Assembly (NCBI RefSeq): GCF_900101345.1
Contig: NZ_FMUX01000004.1
Location: forward strand, 171,239-235,238
Source of the DNA: Desulfoluna spongiiphila
Lineage (GTDB): Bacteria; Desulfobacterota; Desulfobacteria; Desulfobacterales; Desulfolunaceae
Length of the DNA stretch: 64,000 nucleotides
Reading direction: 5' to 3'
Made by a program: the position numbers and the translations under genes. Positions 46,329 through 55,677 of the stretch are shown in pieces; within the stretch, counting starts at the first letter, position 1, and every line of letters starts with the position of its first letter. The notes under the pieces were generated by a model. That model ran no database searches, had not been told where the DNA came from, and saw only the letters and a program-made list of their open reading frames with translations.

Positions 46329-46895
46329 TTACATGCCGCCGAACTCTTTTTCGATCTCTTTGTCCAGCTCTTCCTGGCCTTTTTTGGCCTGGAATTTCTG
46401 CCAGAGAGCCTTGTCGTTCTTGTAGCTGGTCACGGCCGCCTGCTTCATGGCATCGGCAACACCTGCCACCGCTTCGGGCTGAAGAGCCACGAGCACGTAG
46501 ATCTCTTCGTTGGCCTTGTCAAGGTGAACATTTTTGATCTGGCTTCCGGTCAGATCCACCTTGGCTACCTGCTTGGACACGTTGGTGAACACCTTGTCCA
46601 CGGTGGTGTCGTCGCCGACGCCGGTGGTCTCGGTGAAGTTTTTGATCATGTTCTTCACCTTGACGTTGATGGTGCGGGCAATTTCGTCACGGGCGTTGGA
46701 GGTGGCTTCAAGCTTGGCAAAGCTCATCCCCGCAGGGCCCACCTTGGCAGAACCCACAGCACTGATACCACCTTCAGGGGGCATCAGGACCCAGGAAGGA
46801 AGGTCACTGGGAGCAACCTCGGGGCTGCTCTGGCAACCGGTCATTACAAATGCACAACACACCACCAGCAGTACCGCTGTCCATACTCGTTTCAT
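46329..46895 (-). CDS. LPP20-type lipoprotein 2
   Basis: 188 residues. The signal peptide ends AFVMTGCQSS (lipobox Cys near 20). The LPP20 pattern is clear: LPSWVLMPPEGGISAVGSAKVGPAG, a helix of EATSNARDEIARTINVKVKNM, and a later VLVALQPEAV strand. A Lys/Glu-rich C-terminal helix follows. In Helicobacter and Vibrio, LPP20/FlgP-type lipoproteins sit in the outer membrane. AAAGGAG precedes ATG 46893-46895. It follows the transglutaminase-like gene by 113 bp. Confidence 0.78.
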   Translation of the reverse strand: MKRVWTAVLLVVCCAFVMTGCQSSPEVAPSDLPSWVLMPPEGGISAVGSAKVGPAGMSFAKLEATSNARDEIARTINVKVKNMIKNFTETTGVGDDTTVDKVFTNVSKQVAKVDLTGSQIKNVHLDKANEEIYVLVALQPEAVAGVADAMKQAAVTSYKNDKALWQKFQAKKGQEELDKEIEKEFGGM

Positions 46896-47008
46896 CGTCT
46901 CATTCTCCTTTGTGTAATTGATGGAAGGGGCCCGGTATATTTGGTTTCGAGACCACCACCCTGTTACGGCATCCTTCACTATGGCCCAAGCTGTAACACA
47001 CGGGTCGG

Positions 47009-48619
47009 TTACTGCCAGTTCCGGATTTTTACTACATTGGGACTCCGCCGTTTGTACTTGGGCATCGCCATACCGGCAGATGCGTTGATATACGTCGGGT
47101 CACAAACTATATATTTCCTGTTGTTCATCACCACATAATCACCGGCCACGTTGTCGCTGAAGCGAACCGCGGTTGCCACATGACCGGGGTAGTTGAGGCC
47201 CACCACGTCCAGTTTCAGGACCCGCCGCACGAGGTAGGCAAAAAGAAAGGAGCGGTCCTCACAATCCGAATACGGATACCAGAGGGTCTCTTCCGGCAGC
47301 ATGTACTTCTCACGGCCGAGCTGGTCGTCATCGGTTTTATAGGCAAACGCTTTTTGCGAAAAGCCCAGGAGGTAATCCACGGCTTCTTTCTCGCTTTTGC
47401 CCTCAAGCCTGTCCTTCAGCTCCTTGACCATGGAGTAGTTCAGTTCATCCGAGGCCAGGGCATCAAAATAGATCTTGATGTTGGTCTGGGGGTAGTATCG
47501 GTAGTAGTCCACCAGGCTCTTGTTGTAGGAAACCTTAAGGGCCTGGGGCACCCCACCGTATTCAAAGCTCAGTTCTTTTTCAGTGATCTCGGGGCCGAGG
47601 GCGGGCACCTTGAGAATCCTGTAGTCCATCAGCCGCTCAGACTGCGGGTACTTCCCCTTGTACGTGTAGAGCCGGCCCAGCTTTTCCCTGCTGCCGTCAA
47701 AGGTCATGGCGTAGTACCGGGTTCCCTGCAGGGTGAGGTACGACACGCTGTAGAGGGTGTTGCGGGACGGAAGCAGCAGGTAGACCCGATTATCGGAGTA
47801 GCCCACCCTGGCGTCATAGCCGCTCTTCACCGACATAAACCAGGTAAACAGGTTGGCCAGGTTCCGGTCGCCGTCATGGACCGCCATGCCGCAGGTAAAA
47901 AGAAAGTTGTGATAGCCCCAGTCATTGAGGCCGAGACTCTCTGACTTTTCCCTGGCCTGCGACAAAAAGGCCTCAAATTTTGACGACTGGCTCATGGCCT
48001 CCCAATAAGAGGCAATAGCCGGTTTCAAAGGCTTTGCAAGCGGCGTATGGGGAAAGGAGAACTCGCCGTGGAACAAGTGATTGGCTCCGAAAAAAGCGAT
48101 GGAGAGCCCCACAGGGACCATCTCGGTCTCCATTCCGGAGGGATCGTCAAAGGGCGACGGCTCTTCCGGCACAGGGGGAACCTCGGGCAGGGGCGCGGGT
48201 TCAACGGCAACCGGAGGCTCAATCGGCTCCGGCGAAACGCCCTCCCCGTCCGGGACAACCTCGGGCTCCGGGGGCAAAGACGGCGGCAACGCAGGAAGAA
48301 CAATCTCGCCCACCGGCGTGGCAGGCTCAGGGGGCGTTTCAACGCCCTCCTCTTCTGCAGGCACGGGCTCCGGAGGCTTGGCAACGGGCATGGCAGAGGG
48401 CTTGGGAACACTGTCCCTGACGACCCCGCGGGATGCGTCGAACTCGGCCCACTGAGCCTTGAGAAAACTGACGAATTCCGCGTCCCGCTCATCGCGAAAT
48501 TGCGTAAAGCTTCCCATTTCACTTTTGGCAAAATCTTCAAACTCGTCGGCTGATAGAGGCATCGCAAGCAGCAACGCCAAGATGATGAGACACCCGTTAC
48601 GCATAGTAGATGAAGCCAT
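47009..48619 (-). CDS. exported transglutaminase-like protein
   Basis: 536 residues with a signal peptide (1-24, ending MPLSA). A short N-terminal motif (25-65) DEFEDFAKSEMGSFTQFRD parallels that of the MltC-like protein in the same module. A 100-residue Pro/Glu-rich linker (67-165) follows. The C-terminal part holds a transglutaminase/protease-like core: Cys in DCEDRSFLFA near 445, His in YPGHVATAV near 470 and Asp in VCDPTY near 505. Members often act as amidases or peptidases in the periplasm. ATG 48617-48619 starts the signal peptide. The gene heads the leftward module TGase, LPP20-2, LPP20-1, MltC. Confidence 0.82.
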   Translation of the reverse strand: MASSTMRNGCLIILALLLAMPLSADEFEDFAKSEMGSFTQFRDERDAEFVSFLKAQWAEFDASRGVVRDSVPKPSAMPVAKPPEPVPAEEEGVETPPEPATPVGEIVLPALPPSLPPEPEVVPDGEGVSPEPIEPPVAVEPAPLPEVPPVPEEPSPFDDPSGMETEMVPVGLSIAFFGANHLFHGEFSFPHTPLAKPLKPAIASYWEAMSQSSKFEAFLSQAREKSESLGLNDWGYHNFLFTCGMAVHDGDRNLANLFTWFMSVKSGYDARVGYSDNRVYLLLPSRNTLYSVSYLTLQGTRYYAMTFDGSREKLGRLYTYKGKYPQSERLMDYRILKVPALGPEITEKELSFEYGGVPQALKVSYNKSLVDYYRYYPQTNIKIYFDALASDELNYSMVKELKDRLEGKSEKEAVDYLLGFSQKAFAYKTDDDQLGREKYMLPEETLWYPYSDCEDRSFLFAYLVRRVLKLDVVGLNYPGHVATAVRFSDNVAGDYVVMNNRKYIVCDPTYINASAGMAMPKYKRRSPNVVKIRNWQ

Positions 48620-48984
48620 AATCTTAAATTCTCCGTGTATGGAAGATGGCAGGCGCCATGATTTTTTCGCTATGGTTTATCCCCAATAAATACATGAACC
48701 CGCCTCTGTTTTCAATGGCCTTTCGCGCTGTCGGCTGGCCCGACACACAGGCCAGACAACCTTGACACGTACCCATATATCTATCACAGAGATGCGCTCA
48801 GGGGTTGTGAGTGGGATCACAGAACCAAGATATATCACGCCCTTTGTTTTCAAGGTTTCCGCCCTGCGGAACGGGCCATGTGACATGACGTGTCTGGTAT
48901 GCCGTGGCTGCGGGCAACCAACCGGACATCACGCGTGCGCGATGACCAAAGGGAGTGGGGTTAACGGGAAACGATCAGCACGCC
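48620..48984. other. 365-bp gap upstream of the envelope module
   Basis: No gene is supported. It should contain the promoter of the transglutaminase-like gene. A TTGACA occurs at 48762-48767 but points rightward, away from it. Confidence 0.4.
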
Positions 48985-49899
48985 TCACGCAGCCGTCCTG
49001 GTAGGCTGCTTCTTCCATCGGGAGTGCATCCAGATCCACTGCCTGGGATACCGGCGGATCATGGACTCATACACATCGGAACATCGCTGGGTATTCACCT
49101 GCGCATCGGCGTAAGGCTCATCGGTTCGTTGAAGGGAAAGAGGGGGCTGGCATTCAATGGTATAGGTGTAATCATCATTGAGACGGATAAAGACGGGAAC
49201 AATGGGTATATCATGCTGAACCGCCATCATGGCGGGGATCACAGCGGTGTGGGCAGGCTTGCCGAAAAAGTCCACAAACACCCCTTTCACCTTGGTATCC
49301 AGATCAAAAAGCATACCGTAAACACAGCCGTTTTTCAACCCGTCCACCATGGTCTTCAAGGCATTTCCGCGAGCGGTATTTGAATAGCCGGCCTTATTAC
49401 GGTACCCCACAATGATGGCATCGAGTCGCGGATCATAGGAACGCTTAGCGATGACGCGCAGGGGAATCCCCTTTTGCACCAGCCAGGTTCCCATGAGCTC
49501 CCAGTTGCTGAAGTGGCCGGTCTGAAGAAGGACACCGTTGCCTTCGGCCACCGCATCGGTAAGGTACTCAAAATTTTCTACCGTCACAATGCGGTCCAGG
49601 CCTTGGCTTACCAGGTTGGGCAATCGCACGGCATCGGCAACGCACACAGCGATGTTATCGAAGACACCCTTGGACAGTTGAATGATCTCCTTTTTGGACA
49701 ACTCCTTCCCGAAAGCACCCGTCAGGTGCTTGAGGCTCTTCTTTCGTTCATAGAGGGCAAGGTGCCAGGCGAGACGGCCGATCCCACGCATCAGCAGGAT
49801 AGAGGCGCGACGGTTGAGAGCCCGAAGCAGAGAAATGAGAACCACAATGCTATAATAGATAATATCGTTTTTTATCTTTTTCACGAAACGCTTGTTCAT
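48985..49899 (-). CDS. lipid A biosynthesis acyltransferase (LpxL/HtrB family)
   Basis: 304 residues. One N-terminal membrane segment (about 12-30) is followed by the acyltransferase core with the catalytic HFSNWE (near 128-133). Other family blocks present: FDNIAVCVADAVRLPN, SNTARGNALKTMVDGL, and MLFDLDTKVKGVFVDFFGKPAHT. LpxL-type enzymes add secondary acyl chains to lipid A at the inner membrane. ATG 49897-49899 is used because similarity begins there; the ribosome-binding site is weak and other starts exist upstream. The next gene upstream lies 119 bp away. Confidence 0.88.
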   Translation of the reverse strand: MNKRFVKKIKNDIIYYSIVVLISLLRALNRRASILLMRGIGRLAWHLALYERKKSLKHLTGAFGKELSKKEIIQLSKGVFDNIAVCVADAVRLPNLVSQGLDRIVTVENFEYLTDAVAEGNGVLLQTGHFSNWELMGTWLVQKGIPLRVIAKRSYDPRLDAIIVGYRNKAGYSNTARGNALKTMVDGLKNGCVYGMLFDLDTKVKGVFVDFFGKPAHTAVIPAMMAVQHDIPIVPVFIRLNDDYTYTIECQPPLSLQRTDEPYADAQVNTQRCSDVYESMIRRYPRQWIWMHSRWKKQPTRTAA

Positions 49900-50018
49900 T
49901 AAACCAGTCCAAACCATGCTGATAATCGTAAAAAACAATGCCGCACACGGCATTCGGTCGTTGCGATGCATTGGCCGCAGCGGCCCATGTCGGACACAGG
50001 CATATCACAGCCGACTGG

Positions 50019-51608
50019 TCAAGGAAACTCCCTTTGTATGGTCCCGGCCACAAGGTGCTCAAAGGTGAGCGCCCTGGGCATGGCAAGGGTACGGAAATAG
50101 AGGACTCCAGCTGTTTTTGCGCCTGGAGTAAGCTTGCCCTGGAACCCTGTCTCCATCACGTTATTGTACTTCAGGCTCTTCCCGTTTCGTGTTTCAAGGG
50201 TAAAAAAATCGGGGTTGATGTACAGCGTCGCATCGCTTGTATTGCGTAGCCAAATGGTTATTTTCCGTTGTTTCGCATGAATGGCCTTTCCCCGCCCCTC
50301 ATCACGAAGCGCCATCTGAAGACTGCCATTGCCCTTGTAGTACAGGAGATCCGCATGGATCAGCTTGGACCGAAGTTCTTTGAAGGTCCGGTCCTGGGGA
50401 TAAAATCCCACGGCCTTATCAATAAGGGCAACCGCCTTTGCGCTCTGGGCCGCGTCGTTCTTGCGGCCCTGATAAAGCCTCAAGGCCTTGTCATAGCATT
50501 GACCGGCAAAACGTTTCTTGTAAAAATCCTGTTTTGATTTGTAAAAGGAGCTGGAAGGGTCCAAGGCCACGAGCCTTGTAAATAAGGTGTAATTGGTCTC
50601 AAATTTCCAGGCTGGAACCGCCAGTACCCTGGCGTAGGTCTCTTTTTCCTCCAGGTACCGCTCCAGGGGCTCTGTCTTTGCCTGAAGGGGCTCGATATCA
50701 AACCGGTCCAGGGCGGCCCGGGCCTCTTTGAATTTTTTCCCGTCTGCAAGGGAACGGATCTCAGCACCAATGGCAGCATGATTGCGAGTAAACTCATCAA
50801 CGAGGGTTGCCTCAAGCTTGAGCCGTGACCGCTGCTCCCACTCTGTTTTAAGGAAAAGGCCACCCTTCCATGCAAACGGCAGAGCCACCAGCAACAAAAC
50901 GATGCCAAGGGCAAGGCCATACCATTTCGGCGGCACCGATTTCATCCGAGCCCCCACCCCCTGCAGCCCTTTAAGGGCTGTCTCACCCCTGCCCGAAAGA
51001 TCCACATCCTCCCAGGCTTCCTTCACCCGCTGTCCCGTGGCTTTGGCACCGGACCAGGATTCGAGTTTCGTCTCGGGCACATACGGGGTATAGCCCGTAC
51101 CCGTGTCCAGGGCACTCTCCCCGAGGTCATCCAGCAGCACCCCGCGGCCTGCAGGTGAAGAAGGGCCCGCCACCGCCCCGTTGCCATTTCCCCCTGCCCG
51201 CTTGAGCTTGCTGAAAATAACGCCGCAGCGACCACACTCAAGGGCCTCCGTATCGTTTCGAAAACCGCACTGCGGACACAAAAACGCATCGGAATGAAAG
51301 TCCGAGGGGATACTCTCCATCTCCAGGGACACGGCAGAGGCCTCCGACGGCTCCGACGGCTCGGGTACCTCACCGCCCCCTGCCATGACAAGGGGCTCCT
51401 CCTCCGGTTCGTCGATCCCCAATTCCCGGCGCAACTCTTTCTGCTGAAGGTGATAGCGTTCCATCGCCTCCTCGCTCCGCCGTTGCTCAATAGCTATGGA
51501 CTCCGCAGAAAGGGCCATGTCCGATCCGCAGGCTATGCACTCCGCATCTTCCGGGTCGTTCAGATATCCGCATACCGGGCATTTCATCCCATTTTCAGAA
51601 AACGACAT
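50019..51608 (-). CDS. double zinc-ribbon membrane protein of unknown function
   Basis: 529 residues. Two zinc ribbons lie in the cytoplasmic N-terminus: CPVCGYLNDPEDAECIAC (near 10-27) and CPQCGFRNDTEALECGRCG (near 115-133). A low-complexity linker leads to one membrane helix (about 238-257, LGIVLLLVALPFAW), then a helical region with repeat-like TPR features (about 265-430). A C-terminal beta domain (440-525, WLRNTSDATLYINPDFFTLETRNGKS) resembles DUF4352/FixG-type modules, so it probably lies in the periplasm. ATG 51606-51608 follows AGGTGA. The zinc ribbons suggest a regulatory or assembly role; unknown. Confidence 0.7.
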   Translation of the reverse strand: MSFSENGMKCPVCGYLNDPEDAECIACGSDMALSAESIAIEQRRSEEAMERYHLQQKELRRELGIDEPEEEPLVMAGGGEVPEPSEPSEASAVSLEMESIPSDFHSDAFLCPQCGFRNDTEALECGRCGVIFSKLKRAGGNGNGAVAGPSSPAGRGVLLDDLGESALDTGTGYTPYVPETKLESWSGAKATGQRVKEAWEDVDLSGRGETALKGLQGVGARMKSVPPKWYGLALGIVLLLVALPFAWKGGLFLKTEWEQRSRLKLEATLVDEFTRNHAAIGAEIRSLADGKKFKEARAALDRFDIEPLQAKTEPLERYLEEKETYARVLAVPAWKFETNYTLFTRLVALDPSSSFYKSKQDFYKKRFAGQCYDKALRLYQGRKNDAAQSAKAVALIDKAVGFYPQDRTFKELRSKLIHADLLYYKGNGSLQMALRDEGRGKAIHAKQRKITIWLRNTSDATLYINPDFFTLETRNGKSLKYNNVMETGFQGKLTPGAKTAGVLYFRTLAMPRALTFEHLVAGTIQREFP

Positions 51609-52019
51609 AGTCACCTGTAACGTACCAAGTGGTACCAAAGAGTAGAGGTAAGTACCTGAAATAAATGACAACCAGATTATCTACACAAGCTAAACTTACA
51701 ACAACTCGCCTGATAGCGCAACAGAGATAGTTTTAACCCGATTGTACCCCCGGTTATCCCACGAGCCCGTTTGTGAATAAGGCAACGGCCGTTCCAATTG
51801 GTCGATCCCCTTGGCACGAAACGAGAGCCAAGCCCTTCATATCCTCTCCTTGCCATGATCTATTTCAATAGAGTAAGAATGAAATCACGCGATTGGATTA
51901 CACCCGCCCCGGATAATTCACGCCAACGTTCTGATGCCGCGGAAGACAAGGTTGCTGGGCACGCTGTAATAAGTTTCAACCACATCCCTCAAACAGCTTA
52001 ATGATCGGAGTCTTAAGAA
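51609..52019. other. 411-bp gap at the edge of the AT-rich island
   Basis: No gene is supported. Base composition shifts towards AT here, and the next genes use A/T-ending codons far more than the genes to the left. No attachment site or integrase was found. Confidence 0.45.
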
Positions 52020-52562
52020 ATGAACGTCAATGTTGTCACGTATTCTTCGGAATGGAAAATCTGGTTCAAAAACTTGTCATGTAACCTATCGGATGCCCTT
52101 CGGGACGTCTCATGTCGCATTGAGCATGTCGGAAGCACTTCTGTTGAAGGCTTGGACTCCAAGCCAATAATAGACATAGATATTATCTTAGAGGATTTCG
52201 ATGGTTTTGAGCCTGCAAAAAAAACACTTGAAGGAATCGGTTATTGCCATAGAGGCAATTTAGGCCTTGAGGGACGTGAAATGTTTGAAATCAGCAACCC
52301 GATACATCCCCACAACCTATATGTATGTGACCCCCATGCTTTAGCTGTAAAAAACCACCTGGTCTTCAGGGAGCATCTTAGAAGTCATCCTGGCATTGCC
52401 AAAAAGTATGCACGTCTCAAACATGAACTTGCTGAAAAATACCCCCATGATGTAGATACCTATTGCGAAGCAAAAACGGAATTTATCTCAAGCATTCTTT
52501 CTCAATGTGATTTTTCCCTTACTGAAATATATGCTATAAAAAAAGCAAACAAGGTTGAGTAG
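52020..52562 (+). CDS. GrpB-family (UPF0157) nucleotidyltransferase-like protein
   Basis: 180 residues. The GrpB family is recognised from IEHVGSTSVEGLDSKPIIDIDI (near 37-58), a nucleotidyltransferase-like core with the two Asp of DIDI, and later HPHNLYVCDPHA and HLVFREHLRSHPGIAKKYARLK. Members look like nucleotidyltransferases, some fused to CoaE, but the reaction is unknown. Codons are AT-rich, unlike the flanks, and the gene is isolated, consistent with acquisition by transfer. Confidence 0.9.
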   Translation: MNVNVVTYSSEWKIWFKNLSCNLSDALRDVSCRIEHVGSTSVEGLDSKPIIDIDIILEDFDGFEPAKKTLEGIGYCHRGNLGLEGREMFEISNPIHPHNLYVCDPHALAVKNHLVFREHLRSHPGIAKKYARLKHELAEKYPHDVDTYCEAKTEFISSILSQCDFSLTEIYAIKKANKVE

Positions 52563-52674
52563 CCGTGGGTTTCTCCCCAGCCCCAACGCCATCCGGGTCA
52601 ACACGGCACTCCCGTGGGCCGAAGCATATGCTATGCGCCGCATAATCGCACGAATCAATAACAGGGAATAAAAA

Positions 52675-53142
52675 GTGACGACTACACTTGAGCTGGCAAA
52701 CATTGACGATGCAGAGATTCTCAATTCCACCAGTATCGAGGCGTTTACGGGTGATTATGAAGAGTACGGCTCTTATCCTCCGGGTATTGGATCGATAGGT
52801 TGGCATCAATCAGAAATCGAAAAAGGCCATTATTATAAAATTCAATTTAATGGTGAGACTGCAGGTGGAATCTGCGTCATCCCATCGGATAATGACCGCA
52901 TCGAAATAAAGTACTTTTTCATCACTGAAAAATACCAAAACAGACAAATTGGCTCAACGACCATAGAGCTAATCGAGAAGCAGTATAGCGACGCAGCCGT
53001 TTGGGTATTATCAACCCCCTATAAATCGTTTCGAAACCATCACTTTTATGAAAAAAACGGATTTATAAAGGTTGGTGAATCCCAGCCAATCCCCAACAAT
53101 CCGTTCAGGCTTTTTGAGTATAAAAAAGAAATCGGGAAATAG
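52675..53142 (+). CDS. GNAT-family acetyltransferase
   Basis: 155 residues. The GNAT fold is visible: an N-terminal helix ANIDDAEILNSTSIEAFTG, a strand DRIEIKYFFITEKYQNRQIGSTTIELIEKQ where RQIGST is the acetyl-CoA-binding Q/RxxGxG/A motif, and HFYEKNGFIKVGE near the end. The substrate is unknown. The start is GTG 52675 after AACAGGGAATAAAA. AT-rich and separated by 112 bp from the GrpB gene. Confidence 0.87.
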   Translation: MTTTLELANIDDAEILNSTSIEAFTGDYEEYGSYPPGIGSIGWHQSEIEKGHYYKIQFNGETAGGICVIPSDNDRIEIKYFFITEKYQNRQIGSTTIELIEKQYSDAAVWVLSTPYKSFRNHHFYEKNGFIKVGESQPIPNNPFRLFEYKKEIGK

Positions 53143-53661
53143 CAGCTTGTCGGATAGCCGGTGTTTTCAAATCCATACCCCACCCCCCACGGCATACTGA
53201 CCTTTTGCGGATGCTGCTCAGACTGCGAAAATAGAACCGCTCAGAACCCAATCACGCATTATGAGGCTTCAAAGGCTCGGCTGCGGCATCAGGCCTTGTA
53301 GGCGATTCACCCATCACCCATTGATCTTCCATGGAAAGCCCCCTCACGCTCATGACTCCGTTCCATTACCACCAGACGAAACCTCACGGCGCGGACCTTG
53401 TCATCGACCATTGCTTATGGTAAACCGTTGTTTAGCCACAAGGATACCCGCTTAGACTTTCCTATAAAGGACTTACTGACCGCCGCAATAAATCACACCC
53501 AAGACGGTCGTTCACAGCGGCTTGCGGAGGAATCCCAAGAAGCCAAACGTTTTTTTGCTCCACATTTTTCGCTCGGTGAAACCGATCGTCAGGTATTGAA
53601 TCACAGCCCCCCCCCTTACGTTTGTGTACATCAACCACATCGCAGGACTGGAGGGATAAAA
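53143..53661. other. 519-bp gap in the AT-rich island, no intact gene
   Basis: Open frames here have no domain signals or ribosome-binding sites. A C-run occurs near 53608. It may hold decayed gene sequence. Confidence 0.4.
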
Positions 53662-54269
53662 GTGCATCCAAAACACCTCACCTTTTTATTCTTTATTGTT
53701 TTATTAATTGGGGGTTGCGGGGGTTCGTCAGATGACATGGCGCCAAACAATCCGGACAATCGAGAAAACACATTCATCCCCGAGCAACAAGTAGAACTCA
53801 TTCAAGAAACATACCTCCACAGCAGAGTGACTCTGTATTCGAAAAAGAATACGTTCAAATCAGTGATAATTTCAGCGCTTGGAGTGGGCGATCAGTAGCC
53901 AACAATACAAGTGGTTGTATTGACGGGCCAGTCGTTGAAAATTACAATTTAAATAGTTCAGCAGTCCATTGCCTTAATTTTTCCTTTATGTGGGAAGGAG
54001 ATGCAAAAATATTAGGGGGGTGCACGGCATATCCGAAAGATAATTATGGTTTAATAGTAGAGATATTAGATAGAGGCACTGTATCTAAAACATATAGGGT
54101 TAAACTTGAGGATGAAGGCTATTGGAAATATACGAGTATTAATTTTTCTCACAAACCAAGCAATAATATTTCAGTTGTCCTTAAGTGTGAAGTACAATCG
54201 CTAACCATCGAAGATTTTTCGATCCGTGAAGTAGACAACCCGGGTGGCATTACCATTGGGGCGAAATAG
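53662..54269 (+). pseudogene. lipoprotein gene with a frameshift
   Basis: The first frame starts at GTG 53662 after GGAGGGATAAAA. It gives a lipoprotein signal peptide (FIVLLIGGCGGSS, Cys near 19) and stops at 53896-53898. A second frame, open through 53835 and ending at TAG 54267-54269, continues with a coherent, soluble, beta-rich sequence (FSAWSGRSVANNTSGCIDG, then FMWEGDAKILGGCTAYPKD). The frames can be joined by a -1 shift at TCG AAA AAG (53839-53847). Either one base is lost by mutation or sequencing, or a slip at GAAAAAG is used. No family recognised. Strongly AT-rich. Confidence 0.6.
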
Positions 54270-55009
54270 CCAAGGGATCGGCCGGAAAATAATGATAGAC
54301 CATGAAGTGTTGGCCCCTTGAGCGATACCGGGAGTTCACCGAACGGTAAGGCTCATGGAGAGTTATTTCATACGCCAATACGTGTATATTTTATTTTTGC
54401 CAGTGCCCCAACCGGATAGCCGGGTCAGGGCACATACCTGACCATCCTCAAAGACATTTGGACCGTAGCAAAAAAACAGAACCAAACCTGAGTCTGTTCC
54501 GAATGCCTTTCAATACCAGATAAAAATGTGGCCTTTATCTACACGCCCGGGCATTTGCCTTACATCCTCGAACCCTGAATTTCGTCCTGTTGTGCTGGTG
54601 ATTCGGAATCCCCTGTCTCTCATCCTCCGGGGCCGTTAAAAAACGGATAACACTCACTCCGGCCGGCTTGCCTGTTTGTCGCCCGTAAGATTTTCCGCAG
54701 AAGGCCACTCTATCCCGGACATTTCATGAGAAAACAATCAGGACAATACGGCGCCATTACGGCTGGTTACTATTAAAAATTTAAGCATCCCAAAAAGACA
54801 AACGGCAATTCACCAGTTTTAATATGGGGACGCTCGACCCGTTAAAATTTCCGGGTTATAGGATCGTTCCCGCTTGCTCTCGTGATATTCGCAACCGGCT
54901 TTCCTCCAGCTGAAACATAACAGCGCCATCCTTGTCTTAACATACGTAAAGCGTTTCATCCGGTCAGCCGGTATGACACGCCCTGAGGCGACAGCATGGG
55001 GAGCCTGAC
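54270..55009. other. 740-bp gap with a transposon-like remnant
   Basis: No gene is supported. It contains the inverted-repeat-bounded segment 54714-54855. The remainder, including 54300-54700, shows only short frames. Confidence 0.5.
54714..54855. repeat. CCCGGACATTTCATGAG repeat, copy 1 (142 bp)
   Basis: The left end CCCGGACATTTCATGAG (54714-54730) is identical to the left end at 62342. The right end (CGTTAAAATTTCCGGG, ending 54855) resembles its inverse. Just inside, AATATGGGGACGCTCGAC matches AATATGGGCACACTCGAC of copy 2. It is probably a decayed insertion-sequence end or MITE. Confidence 0.65.
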
Positions 55010-55445
55010 ATGAAAAAAATAGTGATTATTGCCCTTATCGGTTTGGGTGCCTACGGGGGCTTTTACTCGGGTGAATATCCCTTCTTCCATCAAGCCCCTC
55101 TTTTCCCTCTTCTCATCCGAGGCGTCTTCAAGCGATGAAGCCCTTCAGAGAGCATTGGACAAAAAGCTCAGTGCTATCCAGGTCGGCGGCTCGGGTAAAG
55201 TGATCACCATTTTACCCCACGACACCCAGGGGAGCAGGCACCAACGCGTTATTGGTCGCCTCGATTCCGGTCAAACACCTCTGATGGCCCACGCATTGAC
55301 GCGCTCCGGGTCGGCGACCACATCAATTTCTTCGTCCAATACGAGTGGAACGGCAAAGGTGGCGTTGTTCACTGGACGCCCCATGACCCCAGCGGGCGCC
55401 ATGAGGTGGGGCTGGTTGAACCATGGAGGCAACCTGTACCGATAA
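55010..55445 (+). pseudogene. DUF3465 family gene, broken by several frame changes
   Basis: ATG 55010 after GGGGAG gives a good N-terminal hydrophobic segment (KKIVIIALIGLGAYGGFY). The frame then changes: SSDEALQRALDKKLSAIQVGG and GSGKVITILPHDTQGSRHQR are in a second frame. DALRVGDHINFFVQYEWN and GGVVHWTPHDPSGRH are in a third, and WGWLNHGGNLYR returns to the second. The order of these blocks is that of DUF3465 proteins. Between LMAHA and IDALR a stretch of about seven residues is missing, so a small deletion explains one shift. Three disruptions make a sequencing artefact unlikely; this is a decayed gene. Confidence 0.75.
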
Positions 55446-55677
55446 ATCTGACACCTTAAACAATCCTGCCCGGATTACCTTTCGATCTGTATCACCCAGA
55501 TAGCGCCATGCAGGCCAGCCTTGTCTTAGGTTAGTACTTATGTTAAATCGTTTTCTGGCCGGTAGTATTCCTGTTCAGAGGGTTTCCCGATATAAGGTCC
55601 AGGCCATCGCATAAAATCGTGCCTGTGGATGCCAGCGTCGGTAGTGACGAATGTGTCGTAATGATTTGGGGAGAGAC

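Noticed and set aside
48762..48767. TTGACA box between the transglutaminase-like gene and the acyltransferase gene
   Set aside because: It points rightward, where there is no gene, and no suitable -10 box follows.
52563..53661. Possible integron cassettes (attC sites) between the GrpB, GNAT and lipoprotein genes
   Set aside because: A GTTGAGT-like core occurs at the GrpB gene end, but no paired core with a fitting stem was found, and no integrase is present.
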